From NCBI RefSeq assembly GCF_021130785.1, contig NC_060213.1:68747501-68811500 (forward strand): a stretch of 64,000 nucleotides of DNA. The letters are read 5' to 3'. Positions 25,736 to 37,480 of the stretch are shown piece by piece. The position numbers and the translations under genes were made by a program. Under the pieces are notes generated by a model. That model was not told where the DNA came from and did no database searches. It saw only the letters and a list, made by a program, of their open reading frames with translations. Source of the stretch: Homalodisca vitripennis. Lineage: Eukaryota; Arthropoda; Insecta; Hemiptera; Cicadellidae. Position 1 is the stretch's first letter, and each line of letters starts with the position of its first letter.

Positions 25736-28700
25736 CTTAAAATTTCGCATGATTCTTTTATTTCTAAATAGGAAAATCTGAGTTCAGTGATGGTGCAAGT
25801 CCCTATATTGGAATTGGCTAGGGCGACATAACCTATAGTTATGAGCTCTTTGAGGGAATCGTTTAATCCTTAGTAAAAACATCTTATGTACACGTACTAA
25901 AGTTTTAATTATTAAATATTACACAACCTGGGATAATATTTTTGAAATGGTCATACTATTGGGACATTTTTAAATTTATTGCGTGGAAAAACACTCTTCG
26001 AAATCATGGTTTCTGTAAATTATTTTAAATTTCATGGAAAGTTAAAGTTCTTATTAAAACTCAAAATAAATATGAAAGGTCGACTGAAATATTTCATTTT
26101 TTCTGAATTATACGAGAATTCTAAATTTCTCGTATTGCTATGCATAAACTGTTACCATAAGCTGGAATGTGAAACGACCCCATTGTACACAATCCACCCA
26201 GACAGCAAGAAGTTGGATGGAAATAAGCCCCAATACTGGAGAAGCTTTCTGTTCTAGTTTATTGCGTTTGTCTTCCCCTTTTTCTTAATTAACTGAACTG
26301 TTTATTTAAGCTGTTTTTCAATGAAAATATATAGTAGTTAACCAATGTATTGCTTCTAAAATCTGCGTTATCAAATGTATTCAATTGCATTTAATTAGTA
26401 ATATCGTGTTCTCTATATTTTATTAGGTTCATACTGACTCGAAGGGGAAAATTTTCCATGAAAAAATATATTTTTCATATATAAATGTATGTAATTAATG
26501 AGTTTTTGGACATACGATTGCACACTTCATCTCCATACACAGCGTATAGATACAGTTGTGTATTATATAGTTTTATAGATAATATAGTGTAGTTTTTCTT
26601 CATTTTAAAGGAATAAATGTTGATATTGGATTATAGAATTATTAAAACCATAAAGTGTTTAGAGAATAGCTCATAGTAAAAGGGTAGCTAGAGAGTTTAA
26701 TCTGTGCTATGAATCTGTGCTTTTATTGTGTCACAACAGTTAAACTTATAAAGTAGTTGTTGCTACAGTACTTGGCCTCTACACTATTCTTGATCATAAC
26801 TAATCATAATATCCTATAGGAATTGATTGTACTTAACAATGAAGCTTTATCAAAAGAAACATTATGGCAAATTATTAGTTCCGGCAACGTTGGACAAAAT
26901 ACGAAATTAAACTGTGGAGGGTAAGTGGCCGGTTAATTTATATTACCAAATAATTTAAAGTTTTGGGAATTCTAACTTAAGTAAATTACATTTAAAGAAA
27001 ATATTTTTTACTTTTCATAGTCGTTTATGGAATCAGGCAATAAGATACGGGTACACATAAGTTGAATGGCGTTAATAAAATTGTTTTCCTCCACAACTAA
27101 AAAAATAGTTTTATATCCTTTCACACTGCATTGGTTTTCTCATTAAGAAATTACTGATGAAAAAAAATATTATTGAAACTACGACCTATAACTGAAATTT
27201 TAACGTGATTATTTATTGATTTAGTACTATTTTCTGAATATGAGAAAGTCACGGGTCGTTTGCATAAAACTAGACAACACTTTTTATTTTCACTTCTGTA
27301 AGTACTAATGGTTGTTTTATTACAAAAAATATATTTATAGTAGTAAGAAAACTAACCAAGTTTCAAAAGTATCATTGACAAATCTTACTGAACTGTTATA
27401 AATGTAGGCCTAATGATATAGTTAGTAACTGAAACTATAGACCTTCATACCTTTGGCAGTAATTCTGTAACCGCTGTTCTGCTATACTAAACAACATTTC
27501 TAATGAAGCAGCAATATATAATTTTTAACGTGTTACTAACACCGTATCTTATGTTGCTAAATATTTTGTATTACAATTTTTATTTGTTTTGTGAAGTTAT
27601 ACATATTATGATTTAATTTAAAGATTTAACTTGGAGATGGAAATACTTTTTTTTTATTTGGCAAAGAAGAAATAGTAACAATATCTTTTACATTTTTACA
27701 TTATAAAATAGGTATGAGTTTCGGTTAGAACCATCGCTTTCTTAATAATGCTTAGTTGAATAACTATTATACATCCTAACGAAAGGTTCTATAAATGATC
27801 AAAGACGCTTTTTATTTTGTAGCTTTCATTTCACTCACCACATTGTACAATAAGGAAAGAAAAACACATATCAAGTTACGCTTTACATAATCTGTTAATG
27901 TAGTTAATAATACATAAATTTGTATTACAATATATACAATGAGTAACTAAAATGCGTGTAGATGATTCTGGAGCCATTCGTAATTTAATTGTTAACCATA
28001 ATACATGTAATTATATACGAGTACCCACAGACAAGATATACAGAGCAATATCAGGATGGATATACACATTTGTCAACTTCCATCCGTAGATGTATCCTTC
28101 AGGTATCTTACGCTAAAAGTATTCTGTTATCCACCCACTCCGTTATTATTGTGAACAATCTGTCTCGAGATTAAGTGCACAAAAGCTTTCTTACGTATGA
28201 TAACATAATTTAATTGCATATATTATATGTTTAGTAGGATAAAATTTAATACATTCTGTAGTCTTCAATCTTTTTTACTGTATGATTCATGTTATCTATA
28301 TTACCAAAGGTATTTCCTCATTTTTATAAGACAATTGAATTGTATAAAGATACAGTTTTATACACGTATTTGTATCAATCTTTTTTAAATTTTGTATAGT
28401 CCGAAGTAAAGGAAAGACACAATTAATTCATAATTATGGTAAGTAGGCCAAGATTTATACTTATAATTCCATTATAATATATGAGATGCCAAGTTATAGG
28501 TAATGGAAACGAGAATCGATCGTTTCCGGTGCGCTAAAAGGGGTACTACAGAGTGAGAGTGCGCAATAATCAAATTACGAAACCGAACTTTCAACGTGAA
28601 GGTTCTACTATATATTATTATTATTTAAGAGTTACATTGTATTGCTCAGGAAATTCTTAATCCACTTGCCATCTTAATGTCAGCTAATTGGTTAGAGTAA

Positions 28701-29674
28701 ACATTATCAATTTCATGTTATCAAAATATTGTATGATGGTCTACACACATCACATTTAAACATCAATGAAGTTATTTATGTGTAATTGTTAGTAAAGGAA
28801 ATGTTTTAACAGGTAAAATAATTTTATACCAAGAAAAACATACATTGGTTTACACTCTAAAATTATTTCAATTGCAAATGCTTTTACTAAAACAAAGAAA
28901 GTACCCATATTTATTACATTGCAATTATTACGAATTGGAGTGGTGTATATAACGAAGTTTCTTAAAAACAATTATTCTAAATGCAAAAGTATAGCAATAT
29001 AATGTCCTTCAAAGTTTGTGATACAAATCTACAAGTAACAAATATATTAAAATGTAGCTGCAATTAAACCTACCAGAGTCCCATCTGAGCAGGCCCTGGT
29101 TGTCATGGTTACCAGCTTGATTACACATTTGATTGCTTGGCTGTTTACTAGCGTAGCACCACTCAACATAAATTTATTTTATCTGTCCAGCTACCAGTCA
29201 CAGTTAATCTATTGTCGTGGTTACCACATTGGACCTTCTGTAAAACTGCACTACCTGGCTATATAGTGATATAGCGTAACTCAACGTGAATAAAACAAAG
29301 TAACCGTAAAAGAACTGGAGATTCATATAAAGATCAATCTTTACCTACAATTATAGGTTATAAACCAGTTAACAACATGGTTCTTACTATCAGTAAAAAC
29401 GGAACTGGTTAAATATCTTTTGACGCGTTTAAGTAATATTTTTATATAGATTATAAAATAAATTTTTCAAAAGATTTTCTGTAGAATTTATGAATATTTC
29501 AGCAATAAAATGAAATGTGCTTGATAAATTATTTTGTAAATAAATAAGGTACTCAACTTTTTCTTCGTGTTTTAGATAAGATTCTTTTCATATGTCACGT
29601 TTTAAGCATGTCGTTATGAAAATGTTTTAAACGACAACTAGTTTATAAACTCCCGTTTCATTTTCACCGGTAAC
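25736..29674. other. AT-rich intergenic stretch, no gene seen
   Basis: The longest open frame (25979-26257, 92 codons) has no recognisable domain and a codon composition like random AT-rich DNA. A small hairpin (GGAAACGA/TCGTTTCC) lies at 28505-28527. Satellite-like relics occur at about 28546-28590 and 29095-29230. Confidence 0.5.
29095..29300 (-). repeat. Degenerate satellite-related dimer
   Basis: Two related half-units, starting TGTCATGGTTACCA at about 29100 and TGTCGTGGTTACCA at about 29213, are repeated at about 113 bp. Read on the minus strand, the first has GTGTAATCAAGCTGGTAACC in the place where the satellite has GTGTAATCAATCTGTAACC. I infer old, dispersed relatives of the 17.6 kb satellite. 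Confidence 0.4.
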
Positions 29675-29687
29675 AAGGTTTATAACA

Positions 29688-30184
29688 GGATTTTTTTCCG
29701 GACATTTGCCATCGTTAAGTGAAACAAGAAAACAGTAACACTACGTTTCGAGATCTGCAATCTGATCTCTTCTTCAGGTAAAGAACTAACCTAATGCATA
29801 AATTACAAACTAGGTTAAAATAAACAAATCTTACTAAAGCGTTGTGGCACGCCTGAGTCAGGAATCACAACCTTCATGTTGTATGTCAACTTCACTAACA
29901 CTAAAGACATGCACTTAATAAAAAACTACACAAAACACCAATCATTAAACTAACTACGGAATACAGGTCATAATATGTCTTCACTCGTCTACTAACCATT
30001 TACGACTGACCAGAGGGGTAGCCAATGGTAATCGTGACGGGCCGGCTAAAACAAGATGGCGGAAATACAAGGGAAGGGGAACAGGAATGGGCCCTTTCGT
30101 TATTATTGGTTCATGCGAGATGAACTTCTTAAAACCATATTGTGACTCCGCATTGGTTTATTGCAAATATCCGATCCGTTTGAT
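29688..30184 (-). repeat. Inverted 5' pseudo-LTR of the Penelope-like element
   Basis: Reverse complement of the direct pseudo-LTR that follows, from the region around the start codon (TTGCCATCGTTAAG at about 29707-29720) to the ATCCGATCCGTTTGATA edge. It carries the hammerhead-like core on the minus strand at 29744-29777. A partial inverted pseudo-LTR at the 5' end is a known property of Penelope insertions. Confidence 0.85.
29744..29777 (-). ncRNA. Hammerhead-ribozyme-like core in the inverted pseudo-LTR
   Basis: On the minus strand it reads CTGAAGA, then A, a GAGATC/GATCTC stem closed by an 8-nt loop, then GAAAC. This is the conserved CUGANGA and GAAA arrangement of hammerhead ribozymes, which are known from PLE pseudo-LTRs. 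The extra A before the stem and the undefined stems I and III leave activity unproven. Confidence 0.5.
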
Positions 30185-30730
30185 ATTTGCAATAAACGGA
30201 TCGGATTTGCAATAAACCAATGCGGAGTCACAATATGGTTTTAGAAGTTCATCTCGCATGAACCAATAATAACGAAAGGGCCCATTCCTGTTCCCCTTCC
30301 CTTGTATTTCCGCCATCTTGTTTTAGCCGGCCGTCACGATTACCATTGGCTAACCCCCTCTGGTCAGTCGTAAATGGTTAGTAGACGAGTGAAGACATAT
30401 TATGACCTGTATTCCGTAGTTTAGTTTAATGATTGGTGTTTTTGTGTAGTTTTTTATTAAGTGCATTGTCTTTAGTGGTTAGTGAAGTTTGACATACAAC
30501 ATGTAGGTTGTGATTCTGACTCAGGCGTGCCACAACGCTTTAGTAAGATTTGTTTATTTTTAACCTAGTTTGTAATTATGCATTAGGTTAGTTTTCTTTA
30601 CCTGAAGAAGAGATCAGATTGCAGATCTCGAAACGTAGTGTTACTGTTTTCTTGTTTCACTTAACGATGGCAAATGTCCGGAAAAATCCTGTTTCCTTCA
30701 CAATCCTTCCATCGTCAAAAATAACCTTCA
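30185..30730 (+). repeat. Pseudo-LTR 1 (direct)
   Basis: About 545 bp, homologous to 33143-33685 and 36090-36635. It contains the end of the coding frame of a preceding unit, GC-rich noncoding DNA around GCCGGCCGTCACG, the hammerhead-like motif, and the start codon of unit 1 (ATG at 30667). In PLEs, tandem copying makes one unit's end serve as the next unit's leader, which fits this overlap. Confidence 0.8.
30602..30635 (+). ncRNA. Hammerhead-ribozyme-like core, pseudo-LTR 1
   Basis: CTGAAGA (30602-30608), stem GAGATC (30610-30615) pairing perfectly with GATCTC (30624-30629), then GAAACG. It is identical in all three direct pseudo-LTRs, and the adjoining CGTAGTGTTACTG may form the short stem III. 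It lies about 30 nt upstream of the start codon, so self-cleavage would release an RNA beginning just before the coding frame. Confidence 0.5.
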
Positions 30731-33221
30731 AAACAAAGAATTGATTCTCGGTACGGACCCGGAACCAGTAAACAAATCAAAGACCTTGAGAGCTTGCATC
30801 TTAAATTAACTAGACACATTAATCATTTAACTTTCTTGCATAAATGTAAGGTTGAAGACCTTATGCCTATAGGGTTAACTCTAAAAAACTCCTTTTCATA
30901 GTAGGAAAGCCAGTAAAATTTTGTCTTCTGTCTTCTAAATCTTTACTTAAAGAAAGAATTGCATATCATCATCGTGAAAAATACCTCCTCCAAAATAGTA
31001 ATTGAGTGTAAAAAAACTGAATTAAAAACACTGATCGGTACAGAATTCAACAACATTCTCGAAAGCATCCAAAATAGATGTATAAAAGTTTCTGAAACAG
31101 ATAAGAAAAAGAAAATCTCCAAACTGGAAAAAATTAGGCCTAAAAAATGTGATTTGCCTAAGGATGGCAACGTGAATACGGATGCAAATAATAAAAACGT
31201 AATCAATCTCTCTTCGAAAATCCTGAATGAAGCGGAAAATATCAGTATTATCCAAGGGTTTAAAACTTTTTCTGTGGCACAAAAATCGTAAAGGCACTGG
31301 ATTTCGTAACTGGAATTGAGTCGGCTGTTTCACAGTTACCTGAGGAACAGGGTGACCGCTTCCGCTGCGAGGCCAGTCTTTTACTCAGAAAAATTCCTCC
31401 CACAAAACCCAATTTAACAATAGAGGAGAAAAAGGCCAGGTCGATCCTTGGGAAAGATGACACGGTCAAAATCTTACCTGCCGACAAAGGCAACGCTACT
31501 GTGGTGCTTGACTCAGTAGCGTATAAAGAAAAGATTGTGGAAACTTTAAATACTGGCAAATATACAGTTTTAAATAAAGACCCGACTGATTCATTTGAAC
31601 GCAAAGTAGCAAACACCTTAAGAAAACATAAAGAAATTTTTTTCAGATAAATTTAGATCTAAATTAACTCCTCACCACTCCAAAATCCCCCATATGTATG
31701 GCCTTCCCAAAATCCACAAACCTACCATCCCTCTCCGGCCCATCATTAGTTCTCGTGATTCACCTTGCAGGGAATTATCTAAAGTCCTCTTGGACATCTT
31801 AACACCATTGGTAGGAAAAACTGACTCTTTCATCAAAAATTCCAGGGATTTCGTAGAGAAGTCCAAAATCCCTAAAGTTGACTGAAACTGACAAACTGGT
31901 AAGTTTTTGATGTCGAAAGTCTATTTTACAAATGTACCAGTTCCAGAAACTCTCGGAATTATTAAATCACGTCTCAAAGAAGACCAAACATTAAAGGATA
32001 GAACTAAACTTCCCGTGCCAGTAATTATGGAAACTGTTTAGAACTATGCACTCAATCATGCAATTATTTTGAGTTAGAGGTAAAATTTAACCGTCAAGAT
32101 GAGGGGATGGCAATGGGGTTCTCCACTGTCTCCTATTTTCGCCAATATCTTTATGGAGGAATTCGAGCGAAAAGCTTTGGCTTCAGCTCAGTTCAAACCG
32201 AAGATTTGGTGGAGGTATGTGGATGATACCTTTGTTATTTTTTCTCATGGAGACATTGAATTAAATAATTTTTTGAATCACATTAATAGTATTTCTCCTT
32301 CCATCCGCCTCACAATGGAAGTGGAAGTCCAAAACAAGCTTCCTTTTTGGATGTGTGTGTATTAAGAGATAGGGATGTCCTTAAGACAACTGTTTTTCGA
32401 AAGATAACACACACAGGAAAATATTTAAATTATCAATCCAACCATCAAAAATCTGTCAAAGAAGGAGTAGCCTACTCGTTGTTTGATAGAGCAAAGAGCT
32501 TGTGCTCAGATAAAAAGATGGACTAAAAGAAGAATTTAAGAAAATTGAATCGGATCTCAGAAGCAATGGATACCCTCAATTTAGTAATTAATAAGTGCAA
32601 AACGAACCAGAAGAATCATTCCTGAGTCAGAAAAAACAGAATTGTGATAAATTTGCGTTTATGTCAATCCCTTATGTGCCGGATTATCGGAGAAAATTAG
32701 AAGAGTAGGTAGAAAGTACAACATTAGAACCGCGTTTAAAACACACAACACTCTTAGACAAAGTCTCGTAAAAAACAAAACCAAAAAATGGCACACAGGA
32801 TTCCAAAAACTGTGTTTACAGTATAAAATGTAGCTGCAATAGGGAATACATAGGCGAGACAAAAAGACCACTAAACATAAGGATAAAAGAACACAAAGAA
32901 AACACGAGAAAAGGGTTTTCACAGAAAAGTCAAAATTGCACACCATTGTTGGTCCGAAGACCATCATATGAATTGGGATGAAGCCCACATAATACATCGG
33001 AACCACATTTCTTCAAAAGGAAATTAATTGAGGCAACATACATTAAATTGGCAGACCAACCAATCAGTCAACCATCAGTCGAGATTAGGCCGCTTTGGTT
33101 GCCAATTCTAAAAAATGAACTAAAGAGAATACCAAAAGTATCAAACGGATCGGATATTTGCAATAAACCAATGCGGAGTCACAATATGGTTTTAAGAAGT
33201 TCATCTCGCATGAACCAATAA
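30667..33221 (+). pseudogene. Penelope-like RT with GIY-YIG endonuclease, unit 1 (frameshifted)
   Basis: Starts at an ATG (30667) 32 nt after the hammerhead-like core and ends at TAA (33219-33221). In order: a lysine-rich N-terminal region; LPADKGNATVV (about 31478-31510); YGLPKIHK (31697-31720); PLRPIISS (about 31735-31758); GSPLSPIFANIF (about 32117-32153); catalytic YVDD (about 32217-32228); and a C-terminal GIY-YIG endonuclease with a VYSI plus YIGET pair near 32817-32865. In PLEs the RT copies the transcript while the endonuclease opens the target. About ten frame breaks exist. Most involve one base in a short run, and many of the runs are correct in unit 2, so sequence error is as likely as decay. 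Confidence 0.9.
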
Positions 33222-33685
33222 TAACGAAAGGGCCCCATTCCTGTTCCCCTTCCCTTGTATTTTCCGCCATCTTGTTTTAGCCGGCCGTCACGATTACCAT
33301 TGGCTACCCCCCTCTGGTCAGTCGTAAATGGTTAGTAGACGAGTGAAGACATATTATGACCTGTATTCCGTAGTTTAGTTATAATGATTGGTGTTTTGTG
33401 TAGTTTTTTTTATTAAGTGCATGTCTTAGTAGTTAGTGAAGTTGACATACAACATGTAGTTGTGATTTCCTGACTCAGGCGTGCCACAACGCTTTAGTAA
33501 GATTTGTTTATTTTAACCTAGTTTGTAATTATGCTTTAGGTTAGTTCTTAACCTGAAGAAGAGATCAGATTGCAGATCTCGAAACGTAGTGTTTACTGTT
33601 TTCTTGTTTCACTTAACGATGGCAAATGTCCGGAAAAATCCTGTTTCCTTCACAATCCTTCCATCGTCAAAAATAACCTTCAAAC
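33143..33685 (+). repeat. Pseudo-LTR 2 (direct, internal)
   Basis: Lies between the two coding units and overlaps the end of frame 1 and the start of frame 2. It matches pseudo-LTRs 1 and 3 with scattered single-base indels, many in homopolymers. It carries its own hammerhead-like core at 33553-33586. Confidence 0.85.
33553..33586 (+). ncRNA. Hammerhead-ribozyme-like core, pseudo-LTR 2
   Basis: Same core as in pseudo-LTR 1: CTGAAGA, GAGATC/GATCTC stem, GAAACG. Its position between two tandem coding units is where self-cleavage would separate a tandem transcript into unit-length RNAs. Confidence 0.5.
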
Positions 33686-36170
33686 AAAGAATTGATTCTC
33701 GGTACGGACCCGGAACCAGTAAACAAATCAAAGACCTTGAGAGCTTGCATCTTAAATTAACTAGACACATTAATCATTTAACTTTCTTGCATAAATGTAA
33801 GGTTGAAGACCTTATGCCTATAGGGTTAACTCTAAAAACTCCTTTTCATAGTAGGAAAGCCAGTAAAATTTTGTCTTCTGCTTCTAAATCTTTACTTAAA
33901 GAAAGAATTGCATATCATCATCGTGAAAAATACCTCCTCCAAAATAGTATTGAGTGTAAAAAAACTGAATTAAAAACACTGATCGGTACAGAAATTCAAC
34001 AACATTCTCGAAAGCATCCAAAATAGATGTATAAAAAGTTTCTGAAACAGATAAGAAAAAGAAAATCTCCAAACTGGAAAAAATTAGGCCTAAAAAATGT
34101 GATTTGCCTAAGGATGGCAACGTGAATACGGATGCAAATAATAAAAACGTAATCAATCTCTCTTCGAAAATCCTGAAAATGAAGCGGAAATATCAGTATT
34201 ATCCAAGGGTTTAAACTTTTCTGTGGCACAAAAATCGGTAAAGGCACTGGATTTCGTAACTGGAATTGAGTCGCTGTTTCACAGTTACCTGAGGAACAGG
34301 GTGACCGCTTCCGCTGCGAGGCCAGTCTTTTACTCAGAAAAATTCCTCCCACAAAAACCCAATTTAACAATAGAGGAGAAAAAGGCCAGGTCGATCCTTG
34401 GAAAGATGACACGGTCAAAATCTTACCTGCCGACAAAGGCAACGCTACTGTGGTGCTTGACTCAGTAGCGTATAAAGAAAAGATTGTGGAAACTTTTAAA
34501 TACTGGCAAATATACAGTTTTAAATAAAGACCCGACTGATTCATTTGAACGCAAAGTAGCAAACACCTTAAGAAAACATAAAGAATTTTTTTCAGATAAA
34601 ATTTAGATCTAAATTAACTCCTCACCACTCCAAAATCCCCCATATTATGGCCTTCCCCCAAAATCCACAAAACCTACCATCCCTCTCCGGCCCATCATTA
34701 GTTCTCGTGATTCACCTTGCAGGGAATTATCTAAAGTCCTCTTGGACATCCTAACACCATTGGTAGGAAAACTGACTCTTTCATCAAAAATTCCAGGGAT
34801 TTCGTAGAGAAGTCAAAATCCCTAAAGTTGACTGAAACTGACAAACTGGTAAGTTTTGATGTCGAAAGTCTATTTACAAATGTACCAGTTCCAGAAACTC
34901 TCGGAATTATTAAATCACGTCTCAAAGAAGACCAAACATTAAAGGATAGAACTAAACTTCCCGTGCCAGTAATTATGGAACTGTTTAGAACTATGCACTC
35001 AATGCAATTATTTTTGAGTTAGAGGGTAAAATTTACCGTCAAGATGAGGGGATGGCAATGGGTTCTCCACTGTCTCCTATTTTCGCCAATATCTTTATGG
35101 AGGAATTCGAGCGAAAAGCTTTGGCTTCAGCTCAGTTCAAACCGAAGATTTGGTGGAGGTATGTGGATGATACCTTTGTTATTTTTTCTCATGGAGACAT
35201 TGAATTAAATAATTTTTTGAATCACATTAATAGTATTTCTCCTTCCATCCGCCTCACAATGGAAGTGGAAGTCCAAAACAAGCTTCCCTTTTTGGATGTG
35301 TGTGTATTAAGAGATAGGGATGTCCTTAAGACAACTGTTTTTTTCGAAAGATAACACACACATGAAAATATTTAAATTATCAATCCAACCAACCATCAAA
35401 AATCTGTCAAAGAAGGAGTAGCCTACTCGTTGTTTGATAGAGCAAAGAGCTTGTGCTCAGATAAAGATGGACTAAAAGAAGAATTTAAGAAAATTGAATC
35501 GGATCTCAGAAGCAATGATACCCTCAATTAGTAATTAATAAGTGCAAACGAACCAGAAGAATCATTCCTGAGTCAGAAAAACAGAATTGGTGATAAATTT
35601 GCGTTTATGTCAATCCCTTATGTGCCGGGATTATCGGAGAAAATTAGAAGAGTAGGTAGAAAGTACAACATTAGAACCGCGTTTAAAACACACAACACTC
35701 TTAGACAAAGTCTCGTAAAAACAAAACCAAAAAATGGCACACAGGATTCCAAAAACTGTGTTTACAGTATAAAAATGTAGCTGCAATAGGAATACATAGG
35801 CGAGACAAAAAAGACCACTAAACATAAGGATAAAAGAACACAAAGAAAACACGAGAAAGGGTTTCACAGAAAAGTCAAAAATTGCACACCATTGTTGGTC
35901 CGAAGACCATCATATGAATTGGGATGAAGCCCACATAATACATCGGGAACCACATTTCTTCAAAAGGAAATTAATTTGAGGCAACATACATTAAATTGGC
36001 AGACCAACCAATCAGTCCAACCATCAGTCGAGATTAGGCCGCTTTGGTTGCCAATTCTAAAAAATGAACTAAAGAGAATACCAAAAGTATCAAACGGATC
36101 GGATATTTGCAATAAACCAATGCGGAGTCACAATATGGTTTTAAGAAGTTCATCTCGCATGAACCAATAA
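33619..36170 (+). pseudogene. Penelope-like RT with GIY-YIG endonuclease, unit 2 (better preserved)
   Basis: ATG at 33619-33621; the last frame ends at 36170 just inside pseudo-LTR 3. The N-terminal 145 codons are uninterrupted. RT landmarks are LPADKGNATVV (about 34424-34456), a broken YGLPKIHK (about 34644-34672), FDVESLFTNVP (about 34856-34888), MAMGSPLSPIFANIF (35052-35096), YVDD (35160-35171) and LPFLDV (about 35284-35301). The GIY-YIG motif pair (VYSI, YIGET) lies at about 35760-35810. The length is about 850 codons, usual for an endonuclease-bearing PLE. Several frame breaks remain, most at homopolymers. Confidence 0.92.
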
Positions 36171-36635
36171 TAACGAAAGGGCCCATTCCTGTTCCCCTTC
36201 CCTTGTATTTCCGCCATCTTGTTTTAGCCGGCCGTCACGATTACCATTGGCTACCCCCTCTGGTCAGTCGTAAATGGTTAGTAGACGAGTGAAGACATAT
36301 TAATGACCTGTATTCCGTAGTTTAGTTTAATGATTGGTGTTTTGTGTAGTTTTTTTATTAAGTGCATGTCTTTAGTGTTAGTGAAGTTGACATACAACAT
36401 GTAGGTTGTGATTCCTGACTCAGGCGTGCCACAACGCTTTAGTAAGATTTGTTTATTTTAACCTAGTTTGTAATTATGCATTAGGTTAGTTCTTTACCTG
36501 AAGAAGAGATCAGATTGCAGATCTCGAAACGTAGTGTTACTGTTTTCTTGTTTTCACTTAACGATGGCAAATGTCCGGAAAAAATCCTGTTTCCTTCACA
36601 ATCCTTCCATCGTCAAAAATAACCTTCAAACAAAG
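36090..36635 (+). repeat. Pseudo-LTR 3 (direct, 3' end)
   Basis: Third direct copy. It continues past the start codon of a would-be third unit (ATG at 36564) for about 70 bp and then stops at CCTTCAAACAAAG. The candidate target-site duplication follows directly. Confidence 0.85.
36498..36531 (+). ncRNA. Hammerhead-ribozyme-like core, pseudo-LTR 3
   Basis: CTGAAGA at 36498-36504, then the same perfect GAGATC/GATCTC stem and GAAACG. It is identical to the other copies. Confidence 0.5.
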
Positions 36636-36647
36636 AAGGTTTTATAA

Positions 36648-37480
36648 GTTACTAGCAGTTACACGCGGCTTTAAACGCAATTCACAAAATGGAAGGGCGT
36701 AGCCAACATAGTCAAACAGTTTATTATGTTTTGTTCTGGACCTCTACGATATTTTTAAATATATATCAGGTTGTATATTATTTCAGTACACATAGTTAAG
36801 AGATTCAAAACTAAAATAAAACTTGACCTGGTTATAGTTAGATTTTGTTGCATAAAATATATGTAAATATTACGTATCGAAAACCTAATTAGGAGAAATA
36901 TGTCCCGATAACGATATACGAATACAACCTACGATCAAAAAGCTACTACTTTTGGCCCTTTTAATTTACTTCCTGCTTAAAATATTTCAAGTACCATAGT
37001 TATTTATAATTTATAAATTCCAATGAAGAAAATATACATACTTACCAAAGACTAACTGTTATTGCGATCGAAAAGTGTGTATTCCGGTATTAAAATAACG
37101 CTTAGTTTAATTTATTTATGGTTTCATAATTGATATTATGTTGTTGTGGCGTATATATCATCGATACATATCTGGATTTCAAAAACCAATTAAGGTTGTA
37201 AAGAGTCTAGCTCCTGTTTACAATATTTGAAGTGCTATAATTGATTTTAATTTTATAACCCGGTTAACAATATATGCACACATTAGTTCAAAAACACTAC
37301 TTCAGTCAAAATGAGATTATCTTCTTCGCTTTTATCTTTTTCGCGGTATAAGATGTGTCATCCCTTTTTTTCCTTCAGTTACAAGAACAATGTCATACAC
37401 AACGACAAAGGAAACTAATTTTGAGTTAATTTCATGCAAGGATTTACAACGGTTTGCATTATGGCAGTTATTATGACAGC
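36648..37480. repeat. Degraded repeat of unknown family next to the PLE
   Basis: Opens with ACTAGCAGTTACACGCGGCT, which resembles the CCCGCGGCTTCGC-type edge seen in many insect interspersed repeats (recalled, not checked). Two stretches of about 80 bp inside it, starting near 36970 and 37212, are similar to each other (CCTGCTTAAAATATTTCAAG and CCTGTTTACAATATTTGAAG). No coding frame was found. Confidence 0.35.

Larger units (their letters stand above)
29675..36647 (+). mobile_element. Composite Penelope-like element: two tandem units with pseudo-LTRs
   Basis: The order is inverted pseudo-LTR, pseudo-LTR, coding unit 1, pseudo-LTR, coding unit 2, pseudo-LTR. The unit length is about 2.95 kb (33141 to 36090). 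The inverted copy followed by a direct copy gives a palindrome of about 1 kb centred near 30186, the classical arrangement of Penelope-family elements. AAGGTTTATAA (29675-29685) on the left and AAGGTTTTATAA (36636-36647) on the right are a candidate target-site duplication, which suggests the whole tandem inserted as one piece. The units differ largely in the length of homopolymer runs. The coding part joins a Penelope-type RT to a C-terminal GIY-YIG endonuclease. Confidence 0.92.

Noticed and set aside
25979..26257. 92-codon frame in AT-rich DNA, the longest outside transposons in its region
   Set aside because: No recognisable domain, no splice or promoter context and base use like its surroundings. 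It is plausibly chance at this length in 64 kb.
33996..34562. 188-codon minus-strand frame across the PLE
   Set aside because: Antisense shadow of the RT region. The plus strand in the same interval carries the conserved RT and N-terminal sequence.
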